Numbered from the stretch's first letter, positions 6,853 through 14,099 are shown. The stretch is DNA of 14,294 bases from SG8-4 sp964562575 (GCA_964562575.1 CAZLTY010000106.1:1-14294), one strand, 5' to 3'. A program made the numbers and translations. Notes: a model not told the origin generated them from the sequence alone.

Positions 6853-7032
6853 GGACTCGTCCGGAAATAAGTTCCGATGGTATCCGCTCAGATTTAGGTT
6901 GGATTTGGTCGTGATCGATTGAGCGAAACCGGAAGCGTAGTGATCCTACGTTGAGGATTTCGCGATTGAGGAACGGCCAAAGACGACCTGAAGATGAGAT
7001 GGAGAACGCGGAAGTTATTTCTGGACGAGTCC
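6853..7032. mobile_element. 180-bp foldback (MITE-like) element, full copy
   Basis: The ends are inverted copies: GGACTCGTCCGGAAATAA at 6853 and the complement of GGACTCGTCCAGAAATAA ending at 7032. The match runs about 24 bases with two mismatches. TAA flanks both sides (6850-6852 and 7033-7035), like a 2-3 base target duplication. The element has no coding capacity. Symmetry continues inward: GCGAAA (6923-6928) pairs with TTTCGC (6958-6963), and CGTAG (6936-6940) pairs with CTACG (6946-6950). All are centred on about 6943, the midpoint of the element, so the whole unit is a degenerate palindrome able to fold into one long hairpin. A second copy begins at 14245 with 50 identical bases. It sits between convergent genes, 12 bases from the cytochrome stop, where its hairpin could end transcription from both sides. 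The transposase that would move it is not in the window. Confidence 0.8.
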
Positions 7033-7044
7033 TAAGTGTGAACA

Positions 7045-8619
7045 TCACTCACTCGCGGTCAGGCTTGTTTCGATTTCGGCAATGCTTACCGGCGCGCCTT
7101 TGCCTGTGCGATTCCACGCATCATACAGGCGTCTGCCCCAGTCATCGGTCTTGTTCTCCTCGGCCAGGAACTTCATGTACTCCCACGAGACGGCCTGGTA
7201 CATCAGATTCACAACAATCCTGGCGCAGCCGGCAGGCGGTTCCAATTGCACGTCGTCCCAATGCTGACCGTCGGCGTAGACAGCGCCGACAGGAGCCGAA
7301 AGATGTTCGGCAAAGGAACTGTTTTTGAAACCCTTCGGCGGAATGCGATTGTCTTTGGCGATGATGTCGTTGAGCACGAAATGGAATGACTTGCCCGGTT
7401 TCTTGCCGTACTTCTTCGCCTGTGCTTCGCTTATCGCCGGCAGGCATTCGTACACCTGTGTCTGTTCGGGGTCCAGCAGCGTGGGAGCAGTCACCGGTTT
7501 GCCGAAGACGGTGTCGTCTTTAGGACCATATCTGCCGATTTCCTTCAAGAGTTCTCCAGATGAATCGAGGAACTTGACGTTTACCCACATCCTGCGCCCC
7601 TCGGGATATCCGCTGGGCAGTTTGTGGCCGGTCAGGTTGGTTATTCGCAGCACGGCCTTGCCAGCCTCGACAGAAGACAAGCCAAGCGTTGCAGCCGTCC
7701 TGAGAAGTTCCAGGGTTCGCTGTTTGCCCATGTCCATAGCTCTTCGGTCCATATCCTTGCCGCCCCAGAGCATCCAGGTGGCGTCCTGGACCCATGTCGA
7801 GCCACCCACGGGGCCGTGCATGACGAAGTGATCGCGCTGCAAGCTGCCGAACCTCGACGCCTGACCGCCGCCCTCAACCTTCGGGTAATGGCACGACTGG
7901 CAAGTCCCCTTCGGTCCCTGCTTGGAAAAGTCACTCAGCACCCATTCACTGTAGGTTCTCTCGATATGACCGAAGGCGTGCGGCGGCTGCGTCTTGACGT
8001 CACTCGCCTGGAGGGGATTCGAAATATTGTGGCACGTCGCGCAGAGATTGCCCGATGCGTGGTATTCGGATTTGGCTGTAAGATGAGGCATCGCGCCTCT
8101 TGTGTTCCCGTACGGGCCCCTGACCATGTTGGCCGGGTCGGCGACCATCATCGCATTGCCATAGCCCGGAGGCACATCCTTGATCAGCTTGGCGGCCTCA
8201 TCGGAAAGCGGGTCAATCAAGCGGTGGCAAACATCACAACTTACGCCGTGCATATCCTCGCGGTTCAGTGCCGAGCCGTCGGCGGGCGTCGAGCGGTCTT
8301 CCAGCCACCCGCGAGCAGAGTGACAGCGCCAGCAGAATTCGCCCACACCTTCTATGTCCTGATTCGCAATCGTCAGCGCAGCCCTGTACACGGGATCTCT
8401 CGCAGCCTGGGACATCATGCCGCTTTGCCAGGAAAACACAGGATCGGCCGGGCCGTTGTCGGTTCCGGAGTGACACATCTTGCACTGCTGGACCTTTACA
8501 AACTCAATCCCCGCCTCCTCCGGCTGCATCCCCGGCATAAACACCTCTGCGCCGGTCTGCGAGACAACCATCAGGAGAACACAAATACCCGAAACTCTCA
8601 TTATAACTGTTTGGCTCAT
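7045..8619 (-). CDS. Five-heme cytochrome c
   Basis: A 524-residue exported protein. Residues about 7-24 are a signal peptide (hydrophobic stretch ending QTGA). Five CxxCH sites bind c-type haem: CKMCH (46-50), CWRCH (96-100), CDVCH (128-132), CATCH (193-197) and CQSCH (240-244). All lie in the first half. Several distal His candidates follow, for example in HAFGH (214-218). The second half (about 310-480) has no haem motif and reads as beta-rich, probably a partner- or substrate-binding domain. The start at 8619 has AAGGAAG about six bases upstream. It lies 118 bases after the HzsA-related gene in the same direction with no obvious terminator between, so both are probably one transcript. An electron-transfer role outside the cytoplasmic membrane is likely. 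The partner and any enzymatic activity are unknown. I do not recognise a named family. Confidence 0.88.
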   Translation of the reverse strand: MSQTVIMRVSGICVLLMVVSQTGAEVFMPGMQPEEAGIEFVKVQQCKMCHSGTDNGPADPVFSWQSGMMSQAARDPVYRAALTIANQDIEGVGEFCWRCHSARGWLEDRSTPADGSALNREDMHGVSCDVCHRLIDPLSDEAAKLIKDVPPGYGNAMMVADPANMVRGPYGNTRGAMPHLTAKSEYHASGNLCATCHNISNPLQASDVKTQPPHAFGHIERTYSEWVLSDFSKQGPKGTCQSCHYPKVEGGGQASRFGSLQRDHFVMHGPVGGSTWVQDATWMLWGGKDMDRRAMDMGKQRTLELLRTAATLGLSSVEAGKAVLRITNLTGHKLPSGYPEGRRMWVNVKFLDSSGELLKEIGRYGPKDDTVFGKPVTAPTLLDPEQTQVYECLPAISEAQAKKYGKKPGKSFHFVLNDIIAKDNRIPPKGFKNSSFAEHLSAPVGAVYADGQHWDDVQLEPPAGCARIVVNLMYQAVSWEYMKFLAEENKTDDWGRRLYDAWNRTGKGAPVSIAEIETSLTASE

Positions 8620-8737
8620 AGTCTACTTCCTTTCCAGCGAACCAGTAAACACTAAAACGACAGGAAAGTAAAGCGCAAGATTAGCGCTGAACATTGCTCG
8701 AGCAGAGGCATTCGTATGAAGTGCCGGCAAGGACAGC

Positions 8738-11629
8738 TCAATCCAACGTCGGCGGCACTATTTGCCCGTTCGCCTGGGCGACGGTGTTTTCGTAGGAGCC
8801 GTAGAATTCGCTGTTGCAGTCGAGCCAGAGCGTCAGGCGATGAAAATCTTCATCCGAGAGCTTCACGCCGTAATGCCGCTCATCCATGAACTCGAGCAGC
8901 CCGGAGGCCCTGGCCCCGAACTTACCGGCGATGCTCCTGCTGCCACCGTGGACGCCCTGGTTGATCGCTCCGTTGCCGACATTGAAATAGAAACCGTATT
9001 TGGCGGCGAGATTGTTGTACGAGCGTGTCCAGCCGTTCGTGCCCTCAACCACACCTGCAAGGTCAATCGCTTTTTCGCTGCTGTGACAGCTTACGCAGTT
9101 ACGGTCCAGGACCGGCTGGACGAGCCGGACGTAGTTGAACGGATTCGAGCCGTTTACATCCGCCTGGATCTTCGACGGCTCGCGCTGCAGTGCCAGGGAC
9201 GTGGCTGCAGGCTGACTCGAGGCTTTGTGCTTCTGCTCGTGGCAGCCCAGGCAGGTCATTTGTTCGCCCGGGTGGACATACGTCGCCGAACGCATCGACT
9301 GGATGGCCATGCCGCGCTCGTCGAGCGCCTGAAAGTATATCGCCTTGCCGACAGGGGCCTCGAAGTATGCGCTGCCGTCGGGCTCGACCGGCACGGTTCC
9401 CAGAACGGCCCTGGCGTTGGTCTGGTTGGCGATACCGATCCGAGGCTGGTTGGGCGGAGGCGTTGTCTTGGGCAGGGCCTGGATGATTCGCAGAGCGGCG
9501 ACCTGCGAGCCCTCGGGCCAGGCAAAATCGCTGTCATAAACATTCACTATCGCTATGGTTTCCTGCGGAACTCTGCCGCCTGCCTTTTCGATGTCCCGGG
9601 CAGTTTGCACGGTCCCGCTGGGAACCACTGGCGGTTTGCGCCGCCGGCGCAGCGGAATCGGGCTCAAGCACGAGATGGCCGGGTCGCGATAGAGCAGCTC
9701 GCGATTGCCGAAACGGTCGATCCAGTAGATTCCGCGGTTCTTCGCGTCGGCGTCGTAAACGCAAAGGTAATCGTCCTCACTGAGCGGCCAGGGCGTGCCG
9801 TACCTCATGTAATCTCGAATCGGCTTGGCCTCGGCTTCGGGAAAAGGCGTATCGGGAGTGAGGCGGGTAAGCTGCGACATCGCCCTGTCGTCTTCGAGGC
9901 GAGGGTCGATCATGATCAGCGAGCCGAAGGCATTGCCGTGGTGCGAGCCGGTGGCCGCTACGTAGCGATGCGAGCCAGGAATCGCACGGATGCTCATCTC
10001 CATCCAGGGGCGGTTCTCTCGCCGGTCCGGGTAGTTGCCGTGGAACGAACGAGGGTTACGGCCGTCGGGAAAACTGGTCCATATGTGATGGGCGATATTC
10101 GTATCGCGATCGACGTAATCCCAGCGTGTATAGACGAGCATGCCGTCGTTGTCCACGCTCGGATGCCATTCGTGCGTCTCGTGGAAGCTGACACATATAA
10201 TGTCACTTCCGTCGGGCTCCATCGAGTACATCGTATAGACCGGGCAATGCCTGCCGCAGCGGAGGTATCCGCCGCGACGCTCGGTGATAAACACAATCCT
10301 GCCATTGGGCAGAAAGCACGGGTCGAAGTCGTCGCTATCTCCGTCGGTCAACTGGACGAGTCCGCTGCCGTCGGCGTTGACCTTGAAGATGTGGTAGCTG
10401 ATCTCCGGGCCCCACTCATAGGCCTCTTTGCCGAGGTGTTTCTCGTAGGCCTTCGCTTGTGTGTATGCGAAGAGGATCGTCTTGCCGTCGTATGACAACT
10501 CGGGCGAGAGGAAAGTGCCCGTGGAAAGATTGTCGCCTTCTAGTCTGCCGCGCTCGACAACAGAATCTTCCAGAACGTTGGTCAGCCTCGGATTGTAACC
10601 GAATGGATCCGAAAGGACAAAGAGTCCGCCGCCCGGTTTGGCGTTGCAGCCGTAGTATTGATCGCACATGTGGAAGACACCGACCGAGTCGTGCCGCTTG
10701 ATGAACAGTATCTTGTCGAAGTCCAGCAGCGGATTACAGAAGGCTATCCGCCGCATCAGAGTTCGGGCCTCGAAGTAGAGTGATTTGCGCTTCTCTTGCG
10801 ACAGATCGCCTTTCATACTCTCTGTCAACGAAACAAGATCGGCGCTGAGCCTGCGCAGCTTGCTCGCATCGGCGCCCTGGTGCTTCAAACGCCGAGCCAG
10901 TTGCTCGGCCCTTTCAACGACCTGCTTCGTGTGGTCCAGCAAAAACCCACCCGAGGTCGGCCCGCGATGCAGGCCTTTTGTGCTGTCGGTTGAATGCTGA
11001 CTTGTGCTCTTCTGATCGGCCGGCCTGCCCAGCGCGATATTCTTCGCCGGGTCGTCCACGGCATAAACCTCGACCTCATCGAGTGCCAGCGAGCACCTTC
11101 CCGGCACAGCGAGCCGAACGATACGTGCCGAGACATTCTGGTCCCCCAGGTTCACAGTCAGGGCCTTGTTGGCTCCATAGAAGACGTTGCCGTCGTGCTG
11201 ATGAACGAGTTTGAACGCCGAGCCCTTGGCGGACTGGCCCAGAAGCACCTGGATGTTCCGCGTCCGCCCTGCCGTGCCGCCATCGGTGCGGTTGTGGATG
11301 ACAATCCGATCCAACGTGGCCGTCCGGCCCAGATCGACCTGCCACCATGGATCCTGCTCGCCGCTGGCTACGTGAAAGCCAAACCCGCCGTTCCTCACTC
11401 CGTCGCAGGCGCCCGCGGCATCCTGCGCCGTAGTCACGGGGCCATTCGGCACTGCCGATGCCCCGCTCTCACCGGCGGCAAACTCAATATCGGCCCTGAT
11501 CCAATCGGCCTCGACAAGCTCTCGCACTGAGCCGCCAACCTCGACCGTACCGGCCAGAGACGAGCAAACAAACAAAGCGAGTACGAATGATGCCGCTAAA
11601 AGATGAAGTCGAAATGTGTATCTCTTCAT
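8738..11629 (-). CDS. HzsA-related protein: discoidin + propeller + di-haem HZS-alpha-like domains
   Basis: A 963-residue exported protein. A signal peptide occupies 1-26 (ending SSLAG). A discoidin/F5-8C-like domain spans about 60-190 (WWQVDLGRTATLDRIVI; IVRLAVPGR). A helical linker runs about 232-300. A TolB/WD40-like propeller runs about 305-680 (LSYDGKTILFAYT, FLPNGRIVFITERRG, then RCGRHC at 457-462). A middle domain then carries CLGCH (793-797), and a C-terminal domain carries CVSCH (845-849). This order is that of the alpha subunit of hydrazine synthase and its many homologues in non-anammox planctomycetes. In the Kuenenia enzyme, as I remember it, the first haem iron is held by a Tyr four residues after the CxxCH His. 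Here that position is H801. No HzsB/C, hydrazine dehydrogenase or nitrite reductase is visible, so hydrazine synthesis should not be inferred. The start at 11629 has AGGAGA seven bases upstream and an extended -10 promoter. Confidence 0.85.
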   Translation of the reverse strand: MKRYTFRLHLLAASFVLALFVCSSLAGTVEVGGSVRELVEADWIRADIEFAAGESGASAVPNGPVTTAQDAAGACDGVRNGGFGFHVASGEQDPWWQVDLGRTATLDRIVIHNRTDGGTAGRTRNIQVLLGQSAKGSAFKLVHQHDGNVFYGANKALTVNLGDQNVSARIVRLAVPGRCSLALDEVEVYAVDDPAKNIALGRPADQKSTSQHSTDSTKGLHRGPTSGGFLLDHTKQVVERAEQLARRLKHQGADASKLRRLSADLVSLTESMKGDLSQEKRKSLYFEARTLMRRIAFCNPLLDFDKILFIKRHDSVGVFHMCDQYYGCNAKPGGGLFVLSDPFGYNPRLTNVLEDSVVERGRLEGDNLSTGTFLSPELSYDGKTILFAYTQAKAYEKHLGKEAYEWGPEISYHIFKVNADGSGLVQLTDGDSDDFDPCFLPNGRIVFITERRGGYLRCGRHCPVYTMYSMEPDGSDIICVSFHETHEWHPSVDNDGMLVYTRWDYVDRDTNIAHHIWTSFPDGRNPRSFHGNYPDRRENRPWMEMSIRAIPGSHRYVAATGSHHGNAFGSLIMIDPRLEDDRAMSQLTRLTPDTPFPEAEAKPIRDYMRYGTPWPLSEDDYLCVYDADAKNRGIYWIDRFGNRELLYRDPAISCLSPIPLRRRRKPPVVPSGTVQTARDIEKAGGRVPQETIAIVNVYDSDFAWPEGSQVAALRIIQALPKTTPPPNQPRIGIANQTNARAVLGTVPVEPDGSAYFEAPVGKAIYFQALDERGMAIQSMRSATYVHPGEQMTCLGCHEQKHKASSQPAATSLALQREPSKIQADVNGSNPFNYVRLVQPVLDRNCVSCHSSEKAIDLAGVVEGTNGWTRSYNNLAAKYGFYFNVGNGAINQGVHGGSRSIAGKFGARASGLLEFMDERHYGVKLSDEDFHRLTLWLDCNSEFYGSYENTVAQANGQIVPPTLD

Positions 11630-11661
11630 TTCAGAGTCTCCTGAATCTATCGTGTCGACTC

Positions 11662-11690
11662 ATTATACCACAACCCGAGCCAACGTTCAC
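11662..11690 (-). promoter_or_regulatory. Extended -10 promoter for the HzsA-related/cytochrome operon
   Basis: On the minus strand TGG-TATAAT (TATAAT at 11662-11667, TGN at 11668-11670) is a perfect -10 with an extended -10. A weak -35 (GTGAAC, 11685-11690) lies 17 bases upstream. Transcription would start near 11655, about 26 bases ahead of the ATG, and AGGAGA lies between. Confidence 0.6.
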
Positions 11691-11757
11691 ACACAAATTA
11701 TTGTCGATTAGCCCCAGATTTCACAAGAAGATCCATTCGCAGCCCGTTATCCGTTGT

Positions 11758-11857
11758 GTCATCTCGACTGGAGCCGAAGGCGCAATGGAGAGATCTGTCC
11801 AAGAAATAGATTCCTCCCCTTCGCCCCAATCTACGTTGGGACTCCGGTCGGAATGAC
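11758..11857. repeat. Dispersed imperfect palindromic repeat, about 100 bp
   Basis: The left end GTCATCTCGACTGGAGC and the complement of the right end, GTCATTCCGACCGGAGT, match at most positions, so the unit folds back on itself. The left end is followed by GAAGGCGCAATGGAGAGATC. I recognise this 'GTCAT.. CGAC.GGAG ... GGAGAGATC' type as a repeat scattered between genes in many bacterial genomes. That is memory, not a search. Only one copy is in the window. Confidence 0.55.
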
Positions 11858-11930
11858 GATGGGTGAGGAGGCTAATCACGATTGTCGTTTATCTCCGATG
11901 CGGATAGCTTGTCCTGCGCCAAATACGTAC

Positions 11931-11944
11931 CCTGCGGACGCAGG
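11931..11944. repeat. Small perfect hairpin
   Basis: CCTGCG-GA-CGCAGG, a 6-bp stem followed by AATCCATGCC. The wording resembles another common dispersed repeat end. There is no T-run, so it is not a good terminator. Confidence 0.35.
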
Positions 11945-12000
11945 AATCCATGCCCTGAACGCTACCCGCAAGATGCCAAACGCTATATTCTAAATATTCC

Positions 12001-12029
12001 GTGACAAACTAACTCATGTTTGCTAATAT
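12001..12029 (+). promoter_or_regulatory. Sigma70-like promoter for the two-gene cassette
   Basis: GTGACA (12001-12006) and TAATAT (12024-12029) are exactly 17 bases apart, in AT-rich DNA. Transcription would start near 12036, leaving an unusually long leader of about 170 bases before the first gene. A weaker alternative lies nearer the gene, with TTGCCA at 12124-12129 and TATCAT at 12149-12154. Confidence 0.42.
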
Positions 12030-12037
12030 ATGCTTTG

Positions 12038-12108
12038 TGGATGGCTATAGACTGAAGAGTTTGCGACAAAATCACCGAGCCAGCCATCCAGGAATTTCGA
12101 CATTTTGT
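12038..12108 (+). ncRNA. Possible structured leader with interleaved inverted repeats
   Basis: TGGATGGCT (12038-12046) pairs perfectly with AGCCATCCA (12082-12090). ACAAAAT (12066-12072), inside that loop, pairs with ATTTTGT (12102-12108) outside it. This crossing order is that of an H-type pseudoknot. The first arm begins right at the predicted start of transcription. It may be a regulatory leader or small RNA, nested operators, or coincidence in AT-rich DNA. It matches no RNA family I know. Confidence 0.28.
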
Positions 12109-12204
12109 TTCCCGTAGAGCAAGTTGCCAACAAGAGGTTTTTGTATGTTATCATGTTGGCCCACAAGCAAAGTTGTCATAGCAAATGAGTAAGTGGTGAG
12201 AAAA

Positions 12205-12852
12205 ATGACAAAACCAATCGATGACCTAGAAGCTGTCCGTAATGTAGTACAAGCGTTAGAGCCGTTTGACTCAAAAGACCGCGAACGAATTATTCGTTGG
12301 GCTAGTGAAAAGCTTGGAATGACAAGTTCTCATCCAAAGCAACCTGAATCCCGTTTACAAAAAGACATTTCTACAGCGATTCCGAAGCCTCTGCCCCAAT
12401 CTGAATCTGCTATTCCTTCACAAGGCGAGAGTTCTGATATCAGATCATTCATCCTTTCAAAAGACCCAAAGAATGACAATCATCTTGCGGCTGTAGTTGC
12501 ATACTATTATCACTTTGAAGCTCCTGCTGATGAACAGAAAGACTACATCACAAAAGAGGACTTGATTGATGCGTGTCGGAAGGCCGACAGGAAACGTCCT
12601 GCAAGACCTGCTCAGGTGTTAGTGAACACATATGCAGCAGGCCTTCTTGATAAAGGCGAACGTGGGCAGTACAGATTGAATTCTGTTGGTGAAAATCTGG
12701 TGGCAATGGTTCTTCCGGAGACGCAGGGATCAGAACCACGCTCACCGGGGCCCAGTAGAAAAAGAGTCACTTCTCGCAAGAAGTCGGTAAAAGCAAAGAG
12801 GAAAGGTGCGAAGAAGGCGGCCCAAAAGAAGAAGAACAAAACGAGTAGATAA
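12205..12852 (+). CDS. Unknown protein: winged-helix-like domain with a strongly basic C-terminal tail
   Basis: A 215-residue protein. I prefer the ATG at 12205, behind GGTGAG, to the GTG codons at 12193/12196. Three parts can be seen. Residues 1-40 are a short helical segment (LEAVRNVVQALEPFDSKDRE then IIRWASEKLGM). A Pro/Ser-rich linker runs about 41-78. A domain at about 79-171 follows the helix-turn-helix pattern: helices at HLAAVVAYYYHF and TKEDLIDACRKADR, then LVNTYAAGLLDKGERGQYRL as recognition helix plus wing, then NSVGENLVAMVLP. The last 35 residues are mostly Lys and Arg (for example KKSVKAKRKGAKKAAQKKK) and should bind nucleic acid. No catalytic motif is visible. It ends 12 bases before the next gene, so the two are surely an operon. 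It may be the DNA- or RNA-binding, regulatory or antitoxin partner. I do not recognise a named family. Confidence 0.78.
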   Translation: MTKPIDDLEAVRNVVQALEPFDSKDRERIIRWASEKLGMTSSHPKQPESRLQKDISTAIPKPLPQSESAIPSQGESSDIRSFILSKDPKNDNHLAAVVAYYYHFEAPADEQKDYITKEDLIDACRKADRKRPARPAQVLVNTYAAGLLDKGERGQYRLNSVGENLVAMVLPETQGSEPRSPGPSRKRVTSRKKSVKAKRKGAKKAAQKKKNKTSR

Positions 12853-12864
12853 CTCCGGGCGATC

Positions 12865-13734
12865 ATGAAAACGCTCTTCGATTCCCTATATGAAGTATTG
12901 TCGTCAGTTGATCGATTACGTAGGACGCTTTCAAGAAAGGCAACGAAACAAGTCTCCGCAAATGAGGAAAAGAGCCTTGTCAAGGCTACCTGTTTGGCAT
13001 GGTTCAATACTCATAGACCGCGATTGAAAACACTCCATAATGAAGCCCTCCTCCAGACTATAGACAGATCATTTCAAAACATGTTGGAATGCTCTGATCG
13101 ATCTACTTCAAGATCTCGGTACAAAGCTGAGTTTAAAGTGCTTAGATCAAACTTGGTACGTCTCCGATCTCAAGCTGCTATTCTCGGCGACTCTGTCACA
13201 GATAACAGTGCTAATTCGGTTTCTTGCCCTGATTTCCCCAAACTTATTGCTGATAAACGTATGCAGGCCATCCTTGTGCGGCGGTGGAGTGAGACGCAGA
13301 AGTGCTTAGACGCTGGTGCTTATTTAGCAGCAACTGTGATAATGGGATCTCTTCTTGAAGCACTTTTACTAGCTAGAGTCAACAAGCTGAGTGACAAAAC
13401 GCCAGTGTTTAACTCAAATAAGGCACCAAAGAATCCAAAAACAGGAAAAGTACGACCTCTACAGGAATGGACATTAAACTCTTTCATAGATGTTGCTCAT
13501 GAACTTGGATGGATACGACGTTCAGCACGTGACGTTGGGGTAGTCCTCCGAGACTACAGGAATTTTATCCACCCTGAAAAAGAATTCAGGCATGGAATTT
13601 CAGTAGATGAAGATGACGCAAATATGTTCTGGGTAATATTCACCCAATTGTCCGGACAGATCATTGGCTCACAAGTAGGTAGATGCGATGAATCGCACCA
13701 GTTACTGACCGAACAGGACCGTGCCGGACTATAG
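12865..13734 (+). CDS. Unknown helical protein with a HEPN-like Rx6H motif
   Basis: A 289-residue, largely helical protein. The N-terminal half (about 1-105) has heptad-like helices (SLYEVLSSVDRLRRTL, SLVKATCLAWFNTHRPRLK). The C-terminal half (about 132-265) begins RRWSETQKCLDAGAYLAATV, continues MGSLLEALLLARVNKL, and reaches VLRDYRNFIHPEKEF. R229 and H236 form an Rx6H motif, with R232/N233 inside it. Such a motif after an 'A..YLAA....G..LE..L' helix is the layout of HEPN-fold ribonucleases and DUF4145-like proteins in toxin and defence operons. The first gene of the pair would be its partner. RNase activity is inference; the spacing is slightly long for the usual Rx4-6H rule. The last 18 or so residues (from G272) are encoded by a palindromic repeat copy (13682-13699). 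The ribosome binding site is weak, fitting translational coupling. Base composition is more AT-rich than the 902-11629 block. Confidence 0.78.
   Translation: MKTLFDSLYEVLSSVDRLRRTLSRKATKQVSANEEKSLVKATCLAWFNTHRPRLKTLHNEALLQTIDRSFQNMLECSDRSTSRSRYKAEFKVLRSNLVRLRSQAAILGDSVTDNSANSVSCPDFPKLIADKRMQAILVRRWSETQKCLDAGAYLAATVIMGSLLEALLLARVNKLSDKTPVFNSNKAPKNPKTGKVRPLQEWTLNSFIDVAHELGWIRRSARDVGVVLRDYRNFIHPEKEFRHGISVDEDDANMFWVIFTQLSGQIIGSQVGRCDESHQLLTEQDRAGL
13682..13699. repeat. Palindromic repeat copy inside the 3' end of the HEPN-like gene
   Basis: GATGCGATGAATCGCACC matches the intergenic palindrome at 13829-13846 in 16 of 18 bases. It lies in frame in the last codons of the gene and supplies the residues around RCDESHQ. 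Confidence 0.5.
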
Positions 13735-13828
13735 ACGATGGTTTTTTGTAGGCGGCCCACATTCCTTTGCCGACGTGACATATTTTGAGGCTATTCCCCA
13801 TTCCGTGGCGATGATTGAATAGAAGAGT

Positions 13829-13846
13829 GGTGCGATGCATCGCACC
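13829..13846. repeat. Perfect 18-base palindrome
   Basis: GGTGCGATGCATCGCACC is its own reverse complement, followed by CTACC. It lies about 95 bases after the HEPN-like stop. I remember this 'GGTGCGAT.ATCGCACC' unit as a dispersed intergenic repeat in several bacterial groups. A near-copy lies at 13682-13699. Confidence 0.6.
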
Positions 13847-14001
13847 CTACCCGTTCTTATTGCTTCGCAAACGTCAATTCTATCTCAATCGATCCGCAGT
13901 GGCTGCGGGTGACAAAAGCCACCATAGTCGCACACTTGGTGTCATGGCCTTTGTAGACCCTTCGCTCAGAAGTTGGCGTAAATCGCTCATGGGTCCTATT
14001 C

Positions 14002-14039
14002 CTTTCCCTTGCCCATAGCAAACGAAGGGCAAAGGAAAG
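14002..14039. repeat. Long imperfect hairpin, possible terminator
   Basis: CTTTCCCTTGCCC (14002-14014) pairs with GGGCAAAGGAAAG (14027-14039). Twelve of 13 pairs are perfect, and the remaining one is a G-U pair if transcribed from the minus strand. The loop is 12 bases. Downstream on the plus strand is CCTTTTCTTCC, a mixed pyrimidine run. It may end plus-strand transcription from the cassette. Confidence 0.4.
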
Positions 14040-14099
14040 AAATGCCTTTTCTTCCTGAAAGACCTTGTGTGCCTTGTCATCCCGGCCGAGACAAAGAGG

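Larger units (their letters stand above)
11691..12000. other. Gene-free spacer rich in dispersed repeats
   Basis: No supportable gene lies between the HzsA-related gene and the AT-rich cassette. The stretch holds the palindromic repeat at 11758-11857, the small hairpin at 11931-11944 and otherwise featureless DNA. Short open frames that cross it are translations of the repeat. Confidence 0.5.

Noticed and set aside
6524..7048. A 174-codon minus-strand frame that crosses the foldback element
   Set aside because: Half lies opposite the M14 peptidase and half is translated inverted-repeat DNA; no transposase motifs.
7624..8655. A 343-codon plus-strand frame opposite the five-heme cytochrome
   Set aside because: The opposite strand encodes five CxxCH motifs and a signal peptide; this frame is Arg/His-rich shadow sequence.
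8762..10495. A 577-codon open frame on the plus strand opposite the HzsA-related gene
   Set aside because: It is the mirror of a GC-rich coding region. Its translation has no coherent domains, while the minus frame has a signal peptide, discoidin, propeller and haem motifs.
7045..11629. Interpreting the redox pair as a hydrazine synthase (anammox) locus
   Set aside because: Only the alpha-like subunit is present, with an extra discoidin domain and a different residue after the first haem motif; no beta/gamma subunits or hydrazine dehydrogenase are visible.
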